A stretch of DNA of 64,000 bases from Lederbergia galactosidilytica (GTDB taxonomy: Bacteria; Bacillota; Bacilli; Bacillales; Bacillaceae_C). Under the pieces are notes generated by a model, which worked only from the letters and a program-made list of their open reading frames with translations, had not been told where the DNA came from and did not search any database. Each line of letters begins with the position of its first letter. Position 1 is the first letter of the stretch. Location: NCBI RefSeq assembly GCF_017873565.1, contig NZ_JAGGKH010000008.1, forward strand, positions 124,001 to 188,000, read 5' to 3'. Below are positions 28,055 through 36,324 of this stretch, piece after piece. The position numbers were made by a program, and so were the translations under genes.

Positions 28055-29023
28055 TTAAATCTTTGCCTTTTTCCCATAAGTATATGGTGAAAAAAACAAA
28101 ACAAACCTTTCAAATACCTCAATAATCTGAACTGCAACTTTAGGGATGTTTTCTCTATCTGACTCTATATAATAACTGATGGTTCTATATTTATCATTAA
28201 AACACAAGTTCTGGGAAATATTATTCTGTAAAAGTTTCATATTTTGCTTAAAATAATGGTACCAACCCTGCTTACTATATTCAAAACGAATCCCTACAAC
28301 TGCACGTTTGCTTCTATCTAATGCAGAGCAAAAATAAGTTATCTCTCCTAATCCCGCTCCTATTGTTAAAGTTCTATCATTCATTAAATGCTTCTTTTGG
28401 GTATGAAGGTTTAAATAATATGGTATCTTTTCACACAACTGTACAGAAACATACTCCTTAATATCATCATCTCTGTCGAAGTCATACCAACGTTCTCCAA
28501 TATGAGCCTTCCCAATATGTGTTATTGGCATCTGTAAATGACAATCAACTAATTTCAATATCCTGTCTATCTCATTAATGGAATCCAAACTATCCCAAAC
28601 AACCAATTCATAGAGATTATTCAAATATTCAATACGGTGTAACACCTCATCTTGAATTTCCACAGCATAGAAATTAATATACTTCTGGGGATTTTCACGA
28701 AGTATTCTTTTAACTTCATCAATATGATTTTGTTTGAACCTAGAAGCAATCCAGATTAAGTAACCTTCCGAAACATTATTAATCAACGGGGTTATTTTTT
28801 CTACCAGATGATCACTTCTATCTGAGGGTGTGATTTGATTCTCAACAAAGACTTCTATCTTCCTATCACGATTTACTGCATAAAGGTCTACATATTTAGA
28901 ACCATAATTTACTTCTGTCCTAACCCCTTCAATAGAAACACCTATTAAATTCTCAATGGTTTGCGGAAACTTTTTAAGATAAAGAGTAAAGATAAATTCC
29001 TTTTTGCTACCTAGCTTACTCAA
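28055..29023 (-). CDS. PD-(D/E)XK-like nuclease, restriction-related
   Basis: 322 aa, TTG start behind GGTGGG. Residues 30-75 fit a PD-(D/E)XK core: SKYVDLYAVNRDRKIEVFVE followed by NQ, with Asp and Glu-x-x-x-Glu-Asn-Gln as likely metal-site residues. The rest resembles DUF4268-type proteins with a mixed alpha/beta C-terminal domain (WYDFDRDD; GWYHYFKQNM). It probably cuts or binds DNA as part of a restriction-like system. A 66-aa XRE regulator lies 28 bp upstream in the same direction. The partner methylase, if one is required, is not adjacent. Confidence 0.55.
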   Translation of the reverse strand: MSKLGSKKEFIFTLYLKKFPQTIENLIGVSIEGVRTEVNYGSKYVDLYAVNRDRKIEVFVENQITPSDRSDHLVEKITPLINNVSEGYLIWIASRFKQNHIDEVKRILRENPQKYINFYAVEIQDEVLHRIEYLNNLYELVVWDSLDSINEIDRILKLVDCHLQMPITHIGKAHIGERWYDFDRDDDIKEYVSVQLCEKIPYYLNLHTQKKHLMNDRTLTIGAGLGEITYFCSALDRSKRAVVGIRFEYSKQGWYHYFKQNMKLLQNNISQNLCFNDKYRTISYYIESDRENIPKVAVQIIEVFERFVLFFSPYTYGKKAKI

Positions 29024-29051
29024 TCATGATCCCACCCATTAAACAAGTGGT

Positions 29052-29252
29052 CTAATGGATATCTAAAACTTTAACAATGTTATAGACCTTATCTAAAGTT
29101 GGTGCTTTACGAGTTCCTTTATTAATACGTGACAAAAGGGATGCCGAAATCCCCGCTTCAGTAGCTAATTGGTTTTGGGAAATACCTTTCTTTTCACGAT
29201 AATGATTTACTAATTTTGCAAACTCCTTGTTGATATCCTCAGAAGTCAACAT
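29052..29252 (-). CDS. Small XRE regulator (C-protein-like)
   Basis: 66 aa, almost entirely a helix-turn-helix domain (GISQNQLATEAGISASLLSR; INKGTRKAPTLDKV). GGGAGG lies 10 bp before the ATG. Its size resembles restriction controller (C) proteins. It is followed after 28 bp by the nuclease-like gene, which it likely regulates. Confidence 0.75.
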   Translation of the reverse strand: MLTSEDINKEFAKLVNHYREKKGISQNQLATEAGISASLLSRINKGTRKAPTLDKVYNIVKVLDIH

Positions 29253-29500
29253 AAATTATATCCTCCCTTGATCATTTAAGTAATTTCAAGATTAGTGTAT
29301 CCCCGAAGAAAAATCCTATTCATATATTTCAACTTATTATTTTGTGCTAACTTAATTACTTTTATACCATTTCTTATAGTCAAAAGAGGTAAATTCATAC
29401 ATTAATATTCAGTATATTCAATCTATTATTTCCATACCTATCTCTACTTGAAACTTCAATTTGAGATAAGTATTAAATTATAAGTTGTGAGAAATATTAC

Positions 29501-30484
29501 TTACCGTGGGAATCTGTTTAAAGGATTTTTTAGAATTGAGGGGGCCTTTGGTTGATAATTTTTTGGGATTAAAACGGGATGAATGCCTTCTTTTCGAAGT
29601 AATGCCAAACGACTATTATAAGTACCTTTTGACATCTTTTTATTTTTAAGGGGGGTATCAACGCTGTGGCTGCTAATTTGTTTGAGAAAATCAATTAGCT
29701 TTATTTTGTTTTGAGTAGATAAAGAGGACTTAGTTAGCTTTTTTCTCGCTTCGTCAATTTTGTAGAAGTCACCTGAATGGTAAATATGAGACATATACTT
29801 TTGGAAATATTCTTTATAAACTTCTTCCTTCATATATTCTCTAAGTTTTCTTGGTCGTCTAGCATTTGTACTTTTTTTCTCCATATAGTAGAGATGGTCC
29901 CGCATTACGTGTACTTCATATCGAACAATATCTTTTTCATAACTTGCTACCTTTTCACCTTTATCAATTCTCTCTTCTTCCTTTAAATAGACCATACTCT
30001 CGACTGAGTTTGATGAATGGTACACTGTAGTTTTATATGGTTGGAATACGCCATGTTCTAACTTTCCTAGGTACTTCTTTTGAAACCTATAAGAGCTTGT
30101 TAGTTTTTTATACAGATCCATCAACAACATACGATTATTTTTATCTTTCATTAAAACATCATATCTATAGTCGATTCGAAGTAAAGTATGGTTCCGGTAA
30201 TGACTAGAATGTCTTACAACATGCCAAAGCATATATTTTATTTCTTTTTTAATATTTATATAATCGTCTTCAGTAATATCGGGCTTTCCTAATAGCTCTA
30301 TTGCATCTACAACCATGTACAACATCCACTTCCCATATCCAGAGTGTGAAATTGTCATTGTTACTCCTGGAAATACTCCTTCAAAGTATTTGTTTAGCTG
30401 TGTGTACTTGATATTATGTCTTCTTTGCAAATCTTGTACTTCCTGGTAGTGAAGTTCAAACATAAGTTTAAATGTGTGAATCAT
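29501..30484 (-). CDS. Rep-like replication initiator
   Basis: About 327 aa from ATG 30484, chosen because AAGGAGG lies 9 bp upstream; the frame reaches 30550 without a ribosome site. LLRIDYRYDV, TTVYHSSNSVESMVYLKEEE, and IVRYEVHVMRDHL follow the pattern of phage/plasmid rolling-circle initiators of the gene II/X group (basic, with an acidic-aromatic metal-site motif, then a strand rich in Ser and Asn). The tail is very basic. It could initiate replication of the excised circle, as Rep and Cch proteins are thought to do in SCC elements. The family assignment is tentative. Confidence 0.5.
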   Translation of the reverse strand: MIHTFKLMFELHYQEVQDLQRRHNIKYTQLNKYFEGVFPGVTMTISHSGYGKWMLYMVVDAIELLGKPDITEDDYINIKKEIKYMLWHVVRHSSHYRNHTLLRIDYRYDVLMKDKNNRMLLMDLYKKLTSSYRFQKKYLGKLEHGVFQPYKTTVYHSSNSVESMVYLKEEERIDKGEKVASYEKDIVRYEVHVMRDHLYYMEKKSTNARRPRKLREYMKEEVYKEYFQKYMSHIYHSGDFYKIDEARKKLTKSSLSTQNKIKLIDFLKQISSHSVDTPLKNKKMSKGTYNSRLALLRKEGIHPVLIPKNYQPKAPSILKNPLNRFPR

Positions 30485-31014
30485 TTTTAAGTTCCTCCTT
30501 TTAGTTGACTTGGGAAGTCTTGAAACCTTATGTATCAAGGAATTTAACACCTAGTTTTGTTCCCAATCCGACTATATTTATTTCTCCTCATCGACCTTCC
30601 TATATAAAGTGGAAAATCTAAATTGAGATTCGCATAATGAACTATAATCGCCTTATTCATACACGTATCATATCTCTACCAAGACCTTTCTAAAACTTTT
30701 CAATGTCTTAGCCTGTTCTAGCTATTTTAAGTAAGCTATATAAATTCCTAATTGAAAAAGTGGTGACAAATCGTCAACCACACGGGGCATTTTTCATGAT
30801 ATTCTAGTTATGCAGTCGAAAGTAAAACTGCTACATTATCCAAACCTCTACTTTATATTCACCTTCTAACAACCACTCTTTCAGAAAAATCTATGATCAG
30901 TCATTCACCTTTTTAACTCTATCCTTACAATTCAACCATTCTCTTCAATCCCATCTATATAAACTTCAAAATCCACCATCAAAGAAAATACAACAAAATG
31001 GAGGTAACACCCCT
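30485..31014. other. Intergenic region between Rep-like and recombinase genes
   Basis: AT-rich sequence with no supported gene. It separates the divergent Rep-like gene from the recombinase operon, so it should hold their promoters and possibly an origin for the excised circle, but I see no motif that proves either. GGAGG at 31000-31004 serves the next small gene. Confidence 0.4.
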
Positions 31015-31166
31015 ATGGAAAATTCCACAAAAACTAATTCCCTTAACTATGAAGAAACCCAAATTACAAACGATAAGATTTCGATAATCTTGATACCATT
31101 GCTTTTTATTTATTAGAAGCAATCAAACGTAAAATGGAAGATAAACCAGAGAAAAAAGGAGCATAA
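31015..31166 (+). pseudogene. Small frameshifted gene heading the recombinase operon
   Basis: ATG 31015 has GGAGG 10 bp upstream and begins MENSTKTNSLNYEETQITND. The frame then stops early, but one base lost near 31083 in a T run would join it to NLDTIAFYLLEAIKRKMEDK, which ends in TAA at 31164-31166, 2 bp before the next gene. The intact product would be about 50 aa. Its position suggests a regulatory or directionality role. It may be a true frameshift, a slippage site or a sequencing error. Confidence 0.5.
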
Positions 31167-31168
31167 TT

Positions 31169-31642
31169 ATGAAAAATAACAGAAAAGTGATTGGATTATA
31201 TAATCGTGTTTCAATTGAACAAAAAGTACAATTAGGATTGGGAATACATCAAAAGAAAGCCATACAAATCGCAAAAGAATTATTTGGAGATTTCATCGAC
31301 ATAAAATTCTATGTAGACCAAGGAATGGGACCGAATTGTAATACTGAAAGAAACCAAATGTTGAAGGATGTAAAACAAGGTAAGCTAGATGCCGTTATCA
31401 CCTATTGTGTTAGTAGAATTAGCAATAAATATTCACACGCATTAAAAATCATAAATGAAATTCACTGCTCAAAAGTCCGACTTATCAGTATAATTGAAGG
31501 AGAATACAATCCTCTTCAATTAAGCCGGGAATTCGAGATATTGGAATTGCTTGCCCAATTCGAACATGTGGATCATGCTAAAGGAACTAGGAAAGGTGTT
31601 GCGTTAAAAAAACAAAATGAAGGTGTAAAAAATGAATATTAA
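31169..31642 (+). CDS. Stand-alone resolvase-domain protein
   Basis: 157 aa covering only the N-terminal catalytic domain of serine recombinases. The nucleophile region YNRVSIEQ (Ser at 15), TYCVSRISN and the RLISIIEGEY strand align with the downstream recombinase ([28 protein letters not shown]). The zinc ribbon and the large DNA-binding domain are missing. The DRP motif is changed to TERNQ, and the second Arg of SRLSR is Asn, so activity may be weak or lost. It overlaps the full-length recombinase gene by 11 bp. SCC elements also use paired recombinases (CcrA/CcrB), but both of those are full length. Confidence 0.75.
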   Translation: MKNNRKVIGLYNRVSIEQKVQLGLGIHQKKAIQIAKELFGDFIDIKFYVDQGMGPNCNTERNQMLKDVKQGKLDAVITYCVSRISNKYSHALKIINEIHCSKVRLISIIEGEYNPLQLSREFEILELLAQFEHVDHAKGTRKGVALKKQNEGVKNEY

Positions 31643-33368
31643 AACTAAAAAAATAGTAGGATTGTATATTAGAGTTTCAACCAATAGACAATTAGAGCAT
31701 GGATTTTCATTAGATGCACAACTAGAAGAAGGCACTAAAGAAGCACACCGCCAATTTGGGCAAGATATTTTAATTGAAAGTTATGTTGATGGCGGTATTA
31801 GTGGTAAAAACACAAAGGATCGTCCAGCTTTAAATCGGATGATGAGGGATGTAGCAGAAGGGAATATAGATGCAATTATCACTTATAAAGTTAGTAGATT
31901 AAGCCGTTCACTATCCGATTCCTTAAAAATCGTCGAAGAGATCCATAGAGAGAAGGTTCGATTTATAAGTATCAAAGAAGGAGAATACGGTACACCACAT
32001 GGAAATTTGCAGTTTAATATTTTAGCATCGGTGGCACAGTATCAAAGAGAAGAGATCGCTGAAAATGTGCAATTCGGAATGTCTCAACGTGCTAGAGAGG
32101 GTAAATGGAACGGTGGCCAATTACTAGGTTACGATACAGTCAACAAAGAATTAGTCATTAATGAAGAAGAAGCTGAAACAGTAAAACTAATCTTTGAAAA
32201 GTATGTTAATGAAGGTTGGGGTACAAAGAAAATTTCCAATTACCTTAATGAGATTGGAAAACGTACAAAGAAAAGAAAAACATTTTCCATAGTCTCTGTA
32301 TCAACTATTCTTGATAATCCCGCATATAAGGGATACATCCGATTTAATCAAGTGTTAAATTGGGAAAGGGATCGAAGAAAAGGAAAAAATCCCGATTATA
32401 TCTTATCAAAAGGGGTTCATGAACCCATCATTGATGAGGAAACATGGAATAAGGCTGCTCAACTAAGAAAAAAGCGAAGAACAGGTACCCCTCGGCAATA
32501 TTCAGGTACATTTCCATTAACAAGCATTGCTAAGTGCCCAGAGTGTGGCTCCTACATGACAAGTCTATACGGGGCAAAAAGAAAAGATGGAACCAAATTG
32601 AGATACTATGCTTGTGGGCAATATCATAACAAGGGTAGATCCGTTTGTAATCCAAACCTTATCAATGCAGATTGGTTAGAAAACACAGTATTTGACAAAC
32701 TCACTCAAGCCCTACAGTCTGATTCAATTATCGAAAGTATCACATACCGAATTAATGCTTTGATTGAACAGCATCCCAAATACACAGAACAGACGAAGGA
32801 AATTAAAATACTGGAAGACCAACAAGCAAAACTCGAACAACAAAAGAGAAGGATTCAAGACTCTGTGGCAACCGGTTCTGGAATATACACCGAAGAGGAA
32901 GCTGTTGAACGAATGACAGAAATCAGAATGGCAATAAGTGAAAACAAAAGCAAAATCTTTTCGTTAAAAGAACAGCATTCCAAAAAGGAATCCTCTTTAA
33001 AACCAGTTAGCCGAGATTTCATCCGACAACAGCTTCAAGAGTTTCTTGATTTAAAAAACTATTTAGAGCCCTTGGAATTCAGAGAATTAATTGTAGCATC
33101 TATTGAAAAAATAGATGCTAAGAAGAAGAGTTTAAATCATATTCATTTTTCCTTTATTGCACATTTACCTGAAGAGGAATCGTGTAATTCGATTCCTTCA
33201 TTTATTAAAACATCTATAAAAGACTTTATTATAAAATCTAACAACACTATCCCTTTAATCTTAAAGGGTTTATATTTTAAACCAAATCATTACCTATTTA
33301 TGGTACGGTTCACCCCTATTAATCCGAAACCCCCGATACACCTGCTCCAACAACACCAATCTCATTAG
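31632..33368 (+). CDS. Large serine recombinase (Ccr-like) of the rlmH island
   Basis: 578 aa. The resolvase domain at 1-150 has Ser in [24 protein letters not shown] and TYKVSRLSR. The recombinase domain ([13 protein letters not shown]...; [13 protein letters not shown]) is followed by a zinc ribbon (CPECGS...[13 protein letters not shown]), a coiled coil at about 395-460 and a C-terminal strand. It should integrate and excise the element at the rlmH 3' end. The last 23 codons (from FMVRFT) run through attachment site C into antisense rlmH. Joined instead to the sequence right of site B, the frame would read FMVRFTVTI and stop. The integrated form thus has a tail donated by the host gene. 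Confidence 0.9.
   Translation: MNIKTKKIVGLYIRVSTNRQLEHGFSLDAQLEEGTKEAHRQFGQDILIESYVDGGISGKNTKDRPALNRMMRDVAEGNIDAIITYKVSRLSRSLSDSLKIVEEIHREKVRFISIKEGEYGTPHGNLQFNILASVAQYQREEIAENVQFGMSQRAREGKWNGGQLLGYDTVNKELVINEEEAETVKLIFEKYVNEGWGTKKISNYLNEIGKRTKKRKTFSIVSVSTILDNPAYKGYIRFNQVLNWERDRRKGKNPDYILSKGVHEPIIDEETWNKAAQLRKKRRTGTPRQYSGTFPLTSIAKCPECGSYMTSLYGAKRKDGTKLRYYACGQYHNKGRSVCNPNLINADWLENTVFDKLTQALQSDSIIESITYRINALIEQHPKYTEQTKEIKILEDQQAKLEQQKRRIQDSVATGSGIYTEEEAVERMTEIRMAISENKSKIFSLKEQHSKKESSLKPVSRDFIRQQLQEFLDLKNYLEPLEFRELIVASIEKIDAKKKSLNHIHFSFIAHLPEEESCNSIPSFIKTSIKDFIIKSNNTIPLILKGLYFKPNHYLFMVRFTPINPKPPIHLLQQHQSH
33251..33283. repeat. Nested inverted repeats beside site C
   Basis: CCCTTTAATCTTAAAGGG (33251-33268) is a perfect palindrome with a 2-nt centre. 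GGTTTATATTTTAAACC (33267-33283) has 6-bp arms and overlaps it by 2 bases. Both lie 15-47 bp from the attachment core, within the recombinase 3' end. They could be recombinase accessory sites. Confidence 0.6.
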
Positions 33369-33773
33369 CTGGTGCGGAAAGGTCATTTTGGAAAATGAGA
33401 GAGCGTAATCGCTACGCTGCTGAACTTCTTTGCTCAAACCAAGAGATCCCCCGATGGTAAAGGCAATTTTGCTTTTACCGTAGGTGGCAAGTTCGTCCAT
33501 TTTTTGGGCGAGTTGTTCGGAGGTGAGCATGGCGCCGTTGATTTCTAGTGTGATGACATAGGTGTCTTGGGATATATGGGCGAGGATCCGTTCTCCTTCT
33601 TTACGTTTGACCACTTCCATATCTGCTTCACTTAAGTTTTCAGGTGCCTTTTCATCTGCGACTTCAATGATGTCTACTTTAGCGTAGGCGCTTAAGCGTT
33701 TTAAATATTCTTGAATGCCTTGTTTTAAGTATTTCTCTTTCAGCTTTCCAACAGAGATGATGGTAATTTTCAT
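33294..33773 (-). CDS. rlmH: 23S rRNA (pseudouridine1915-N3)-methyltransferase RlmH
   Basis: 159 aa, full length, SPOUT fold. [40 protein letters not shown]-type central region, TIGGSLGLS (SAM-binding knot) and [13 protein letters not shown] are diagnostic, and the C-terminus RGEPYHK is intact. It methylates pseudouridine 1915 in 23S rRNA helix 69. Integration has preserved the protein because the attachment core regenerates its last codons. The stop (TAG) and everything downstream come from the island. Confidence 0.97.
   Translation of the reverse strand: MKITIISVGKLKEKYLKQGIQEYLKRLSAYAKVDIIEVADEKAPENLSEADMEVVKRKEGERILAHISQDTYVITLEINGAMLTSEQLAQKMDELATYGKSKIAFTIGGSLGLSKEVQQRSDYALSFSKMTFPHQLMRLVLLEQVYRGFRINRGEPYHK
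33298..33314. other. Attachment site C within rlmH 3' end
   Basis: TTATGGTACGGTTCACC covers the last six codons of rlmH on the minus strand, the same place used as attB by staphylococcal SCC elements. Near-identical copies at 17675 and 203 are in the same orientation. AAATCATTAC (33284-33293) just inside the island is the inverted partner of the repeat beside site B. Confidence 0.85.
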
Positions 33774-34208
33774 TTCATTCGTTCCTTTACTTTTCGATTC
33801 AATGCGAGCCCTTGCCTCGTCGCACTCTCTTTCCTTCTAGTGTAGCAAAAACATGACTTGTTTCCTACTCTCTTTCTAGCTAACATGACCCATCACATTC
33901 CAATCATTTAGGTGTTTGGTTGCTTTTTCCCCTCAAACTCAGTCACATAGCTGGATTTCCGTTATACTTATATCAATAAAAATTCAACTACAGTCCGTTA
34001 CATCAATTCTAACAGCCGGCATACGTAGATTTTCTTTAAATTGAGGCGGCGACTTCTGAGGGGATTAACTCACCGCAAAGTAAAAATATGTTGATCGAAG
34101 ATTCTTTTATAAGAAATGGCAATATACATTTAAATTTTTTAATATCCAGATAGTTTGTGTGATCACCAACCTAGCAAATGGAAGATGCGAGACTCATGCG
34201 GGATAAAA

Positions 34209-34302
34209 TGCTAAGTTACGCGCCTTGCTGGCGCAACGCTTTTGTGACCTACATCCTGTAAGCCTAGGCTCATTAGCCGCTCGCGGAAAGCGAGCATATT
34301 TC
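34209..34302. repeat. Dispersed intergenic repeat, two modules
   Basis: GCTAAGTTACGCGCC...CTGGCGCAACGC...TGACCTACATCCTGTA aligns with the repeats at 62823 and, inverted, at about 49825-49905. The end (about 34265-34302, GCTCGCGGAAAGCGAGCATA) is a partial copy of the element at 11731-11844. The rest of the 33774-34354 gap shows no gene. Confidence 0.55.
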
Positions 34303-34354
34303 AATTGCAGCATTCCAAATTTAAATTCCCTATAAACTTGGAAAGGAGTATTAT

Positions 34355-35725
34355 ATGCGCAAGTATAAGATTTTTGGCTGTTTCCTATTCATCGCCCTTC
34401 TCATCCTTGGCGGTTGCTCCAATGATGAGAATAAAAAGGAAGCCGCTCATAAGGAAAAAGAGCAACAAACAGAAGAAGTAGAAAAGACACAACCTGTGGA
34501 AGCTGACGAGGAATTCCGCAAATATTTTACTGATGATCCTGAAGAAATGGTGCAGTTGGAACCGGGTCCCTATAGTGGTGACAAATATGATTTAGAAGCG
34601 ATCAAAAAAGAAATTGATCAATTTCCATCGGGAGAGACACCTGATGACTATTATTACCGGCTTGTTGCCCTTGTCGCAGAGGATTACCGCTTCTTTTATG
34701 AAGCGATGCAAGACGTAGACACCGATTATGAAGATCCATCTGCACAACCAGATGGGGAATTAGGGACAATGCCAGAGGCAGCCAGCAAACAAATCAATGT
34801 GCAAGTTTTATTTGATGCCAGTGGCAGTATGCGGGCCGAAATCGGCGGGAAGACGAGAATGGCTTTAGCCAAAGAAGCCGTCAATGACTTTGTCAAAGAT
34901 CTTCCTGAAGAAGTGAATGTTTCTTTGCGAGTTTACGGGCATAAAGGAACCGGCAGTGATGCCGATAAGGAATTATCATGTAGTAGCTCAGAGGTCGTCT
35001 ATCCGCTTGGGGCATTTGAACAAAAGAAGTTCTCCAAGGCATTGGATCAATTTGCCCCTGCTGGTTGGACTCCACTTGCAGCCTCCATTGAAGCAGCAAT
35101 GGATGATCTGAAAGACGAAACTGGTGAAAACGTAGAAAATATTATATATGTTGTCAGTGATGGCGTAGAAACCTGTGATGGCGACCCGGTAAAAGCAGCA
35201 GAAAAGCTTAATCAATCTGATATCCAAGCGATCGTCAATATTATTGGCTTTGATGTCGATGATGCCGGACAAAAAGCTTTGAAAAAAGTCGCAAAAGCGG
35301 GAAAAGGCGAATATGCCACAGTTCGCTCACAGCAAGATTTTCAAAGGTTTTTCGAGCAAGAAAGACAAGCTTTACGAGCGGAATGGCAGAAGTGGTCCAA
35401 TAAAAACACGAGTCATTATTCCAAATTGCAAAATGAAAGAGTCAATGAATTATTTGATATCGAAAACAAAGCAAGAGACTTAACGAAGTTAGAAGAGGAA
35501 CATTTAGAAGAGTTGGTAGCATATTGGAATGAAACATTAAGTGAAGAGGAATCCAATCAAAAGATTTTGACGATTCAAGCTGGTAGGAGAGGAAGAGCCC
35601 TTAGAAGTTATGCTTTTAAAACTGCGGTTGCTTATCGCGATCAGCTAAGATCTAAAGGATTGGAGATAAGAGATCAAGTTCGTGATAAAGCACAGGAAGA
35701 AAGAGATCGTTTGAAGGAAGAGTAG
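34355..35725 (+). CDS. VWA-domain lipoprotein (YwmC/YwmD-like)
   Basis: 456 aa. A signal peptide ends in a lipobox with Cys21 (LILGGC). A charged linker leads to a von Willebrand A domain whose MIDAS begins D154-A-S156-G-S158 and continues with the Thr and Asp positions (GWTPLA; VVSDGVETCDGD). The last 100 residues are charged helices, ending in a basic-acidic coiled coil. It is anchored outside the membrane and probably binds a protein partner. AAGGAG lies before the ATG, and a strong hairpin follows at 35740. It belongs to the chromosomal flank rather than to the island. Confidence 0.8.
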   Translation: MRKYKIFGCFLFIALLILGGCSNDENKKEAAHKEKEQQTEEVEKTQPVEADEEFRKYFTDDPEEMVQLEPGPYSGDKYDLEAIKKEIDQFPSGETPDDYYYRLVALVAEDYRFFYEAMQDVDTDYEDPSAQPDGELGTMPEAASKQINVQVLFDASGSMRAEIGGKTRMALAKEAVNDFVKDLPEEVNVSLRVYGHKGTGSDADKELSCSSSEVVYPLGAFEQKKFSKALDQFAPAGWTPLAASIEAAMDDLKDETGENVENIIYVVSDGVETCDGDPVKAAEKLNQSDIQAIVNIIGFDVDDAGQKALKKVAKAGKGEYATVRSQQDFQRFFEQERQALRAEWQKWSNKNTSHYSKLQNERVNELFDIENKARDLTKLEEEHLEELVAYWNETLSEEESNQKILTIQAGRRGRALRSYAFKTAVAYRDQLRSKGLEIRDQVRDKAQEERDRLKEE

Positions 35726-35739
35726 CTTCTCTAAAAGCA

Positions 35740-35779
35740 AACCGCTAAAAGGACTGGCAACTTTCAGTCTTTTTAGTGG
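35740..35779 (+). terminator. Terminator of the VWA lipoprotein gene
   Basis: ACCGCTAAAAGGACTG (35740-35755) pairs with CAGTCTTTTTAGTGGT (35764-35779) with one mismatch. A T-rich tract follows. Confidence 0.85.
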
Positions 35780-35952
35780 TCTTCTCCTTTTCAAAATTGC
35801 CTCTTATTTGTTTCCAAATTACCTCTATCCACAATCTGAATAAAGTTATCCACAGGATAATATTTCTTCTATTACACACAGGTTACAAACATCTTATCCA
35901 CATTTGTTATCCACATATTCACAGATACTATCCACATTTTGCGATTAGAATA

Positions 35953-36114
35953 TTAGTTCCCCACAAGATATGCTGCCGCGTTTCGACAATATTCACAGCT
36001 TGTTGATAAATCTCCTTCTGGTTGGAGCTTCTCCATAATCGGTGCTGTTTCACATTCATCTACAATGACATCTAAGGCTAATTCTATATGTTCCTCGCAA
36101 CAATAAACCTTCAT
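35953..36114 (-). CDS. CxxH/CxxC mini-protein (YyzF-like)
   Basis: 53 aa, AAGGAGG 10 bp before the ATG. It begins MKVYCCEEHIELALDVIVDE and carries C-C-x-x-H and, near the C-terminus, CEYC: a likely zinc-binding pair of motifs. YyzF-type proteins of this size are found between rlmH and htrC in Bacillaceae. The function is unknown. The gene is flanked by DnaA boxes on both sides. Confidence 0.8.
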   Translation of the reverse strand: MKVYCCEEHIELALDVIVDECETAPIMEKLQPEGDLSTSCEYCRNAAAYLVGN

Positions 36115-36275
36115 ACATGCCCATCCTCCTTGACTTTATCATACATTCATTTGCCTCTATTTTAGATGGAAATTCTCTATTCCATCCGCTCTATTTTTAA
36201 TTTATATGCGCTTTTCGACAAATTCTTATGACAAGGTTATCCACAAGTGATTATAGCACAATCTTTTTGCCATGA

Positions 36276-36311
36276 AAAAATGGGAAAACAATTTTTTGCC
36301 TTCCCATTTTT
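36276..36311 (-). terminator. Terminator of the wal operon
   Basis: AAAAATGGGAA (36276-36286) pairs with TTCCCATTTTT (36301-36311), just downstream of htrC. Confidence 0.75.
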
Positions 36312-36324
36312 CACTTATCCACAT

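Larger units (their letters stand above)
35824..36323. other. DnaA-box cluster
   Basis: Perfect TTATCCACA boxes lie at 35846-35854, 35894-35902, 35907-35915, 36237-36245 and 36315-36323, all in the same orientation. One-mismatch CTATCCACA boxes lie at 35825-35833 and 35928-35936. The sequence between them is AT-rich. The small CxxH/CxxC gene lies inside the cluster. It is not the dnaA-dnaN origin, which should lie right of the window. It may titrate DnaA or regulate nearby genes. Confidence 0.75.

Noticed and set aside
35776-36006. Plus-strand open frame of 76 codons
   Set aside because: It lies in the DnaA-box cluster and opposite the CxxH/CxxC gene; its codons are made from repeated TTATCCACA sequence.
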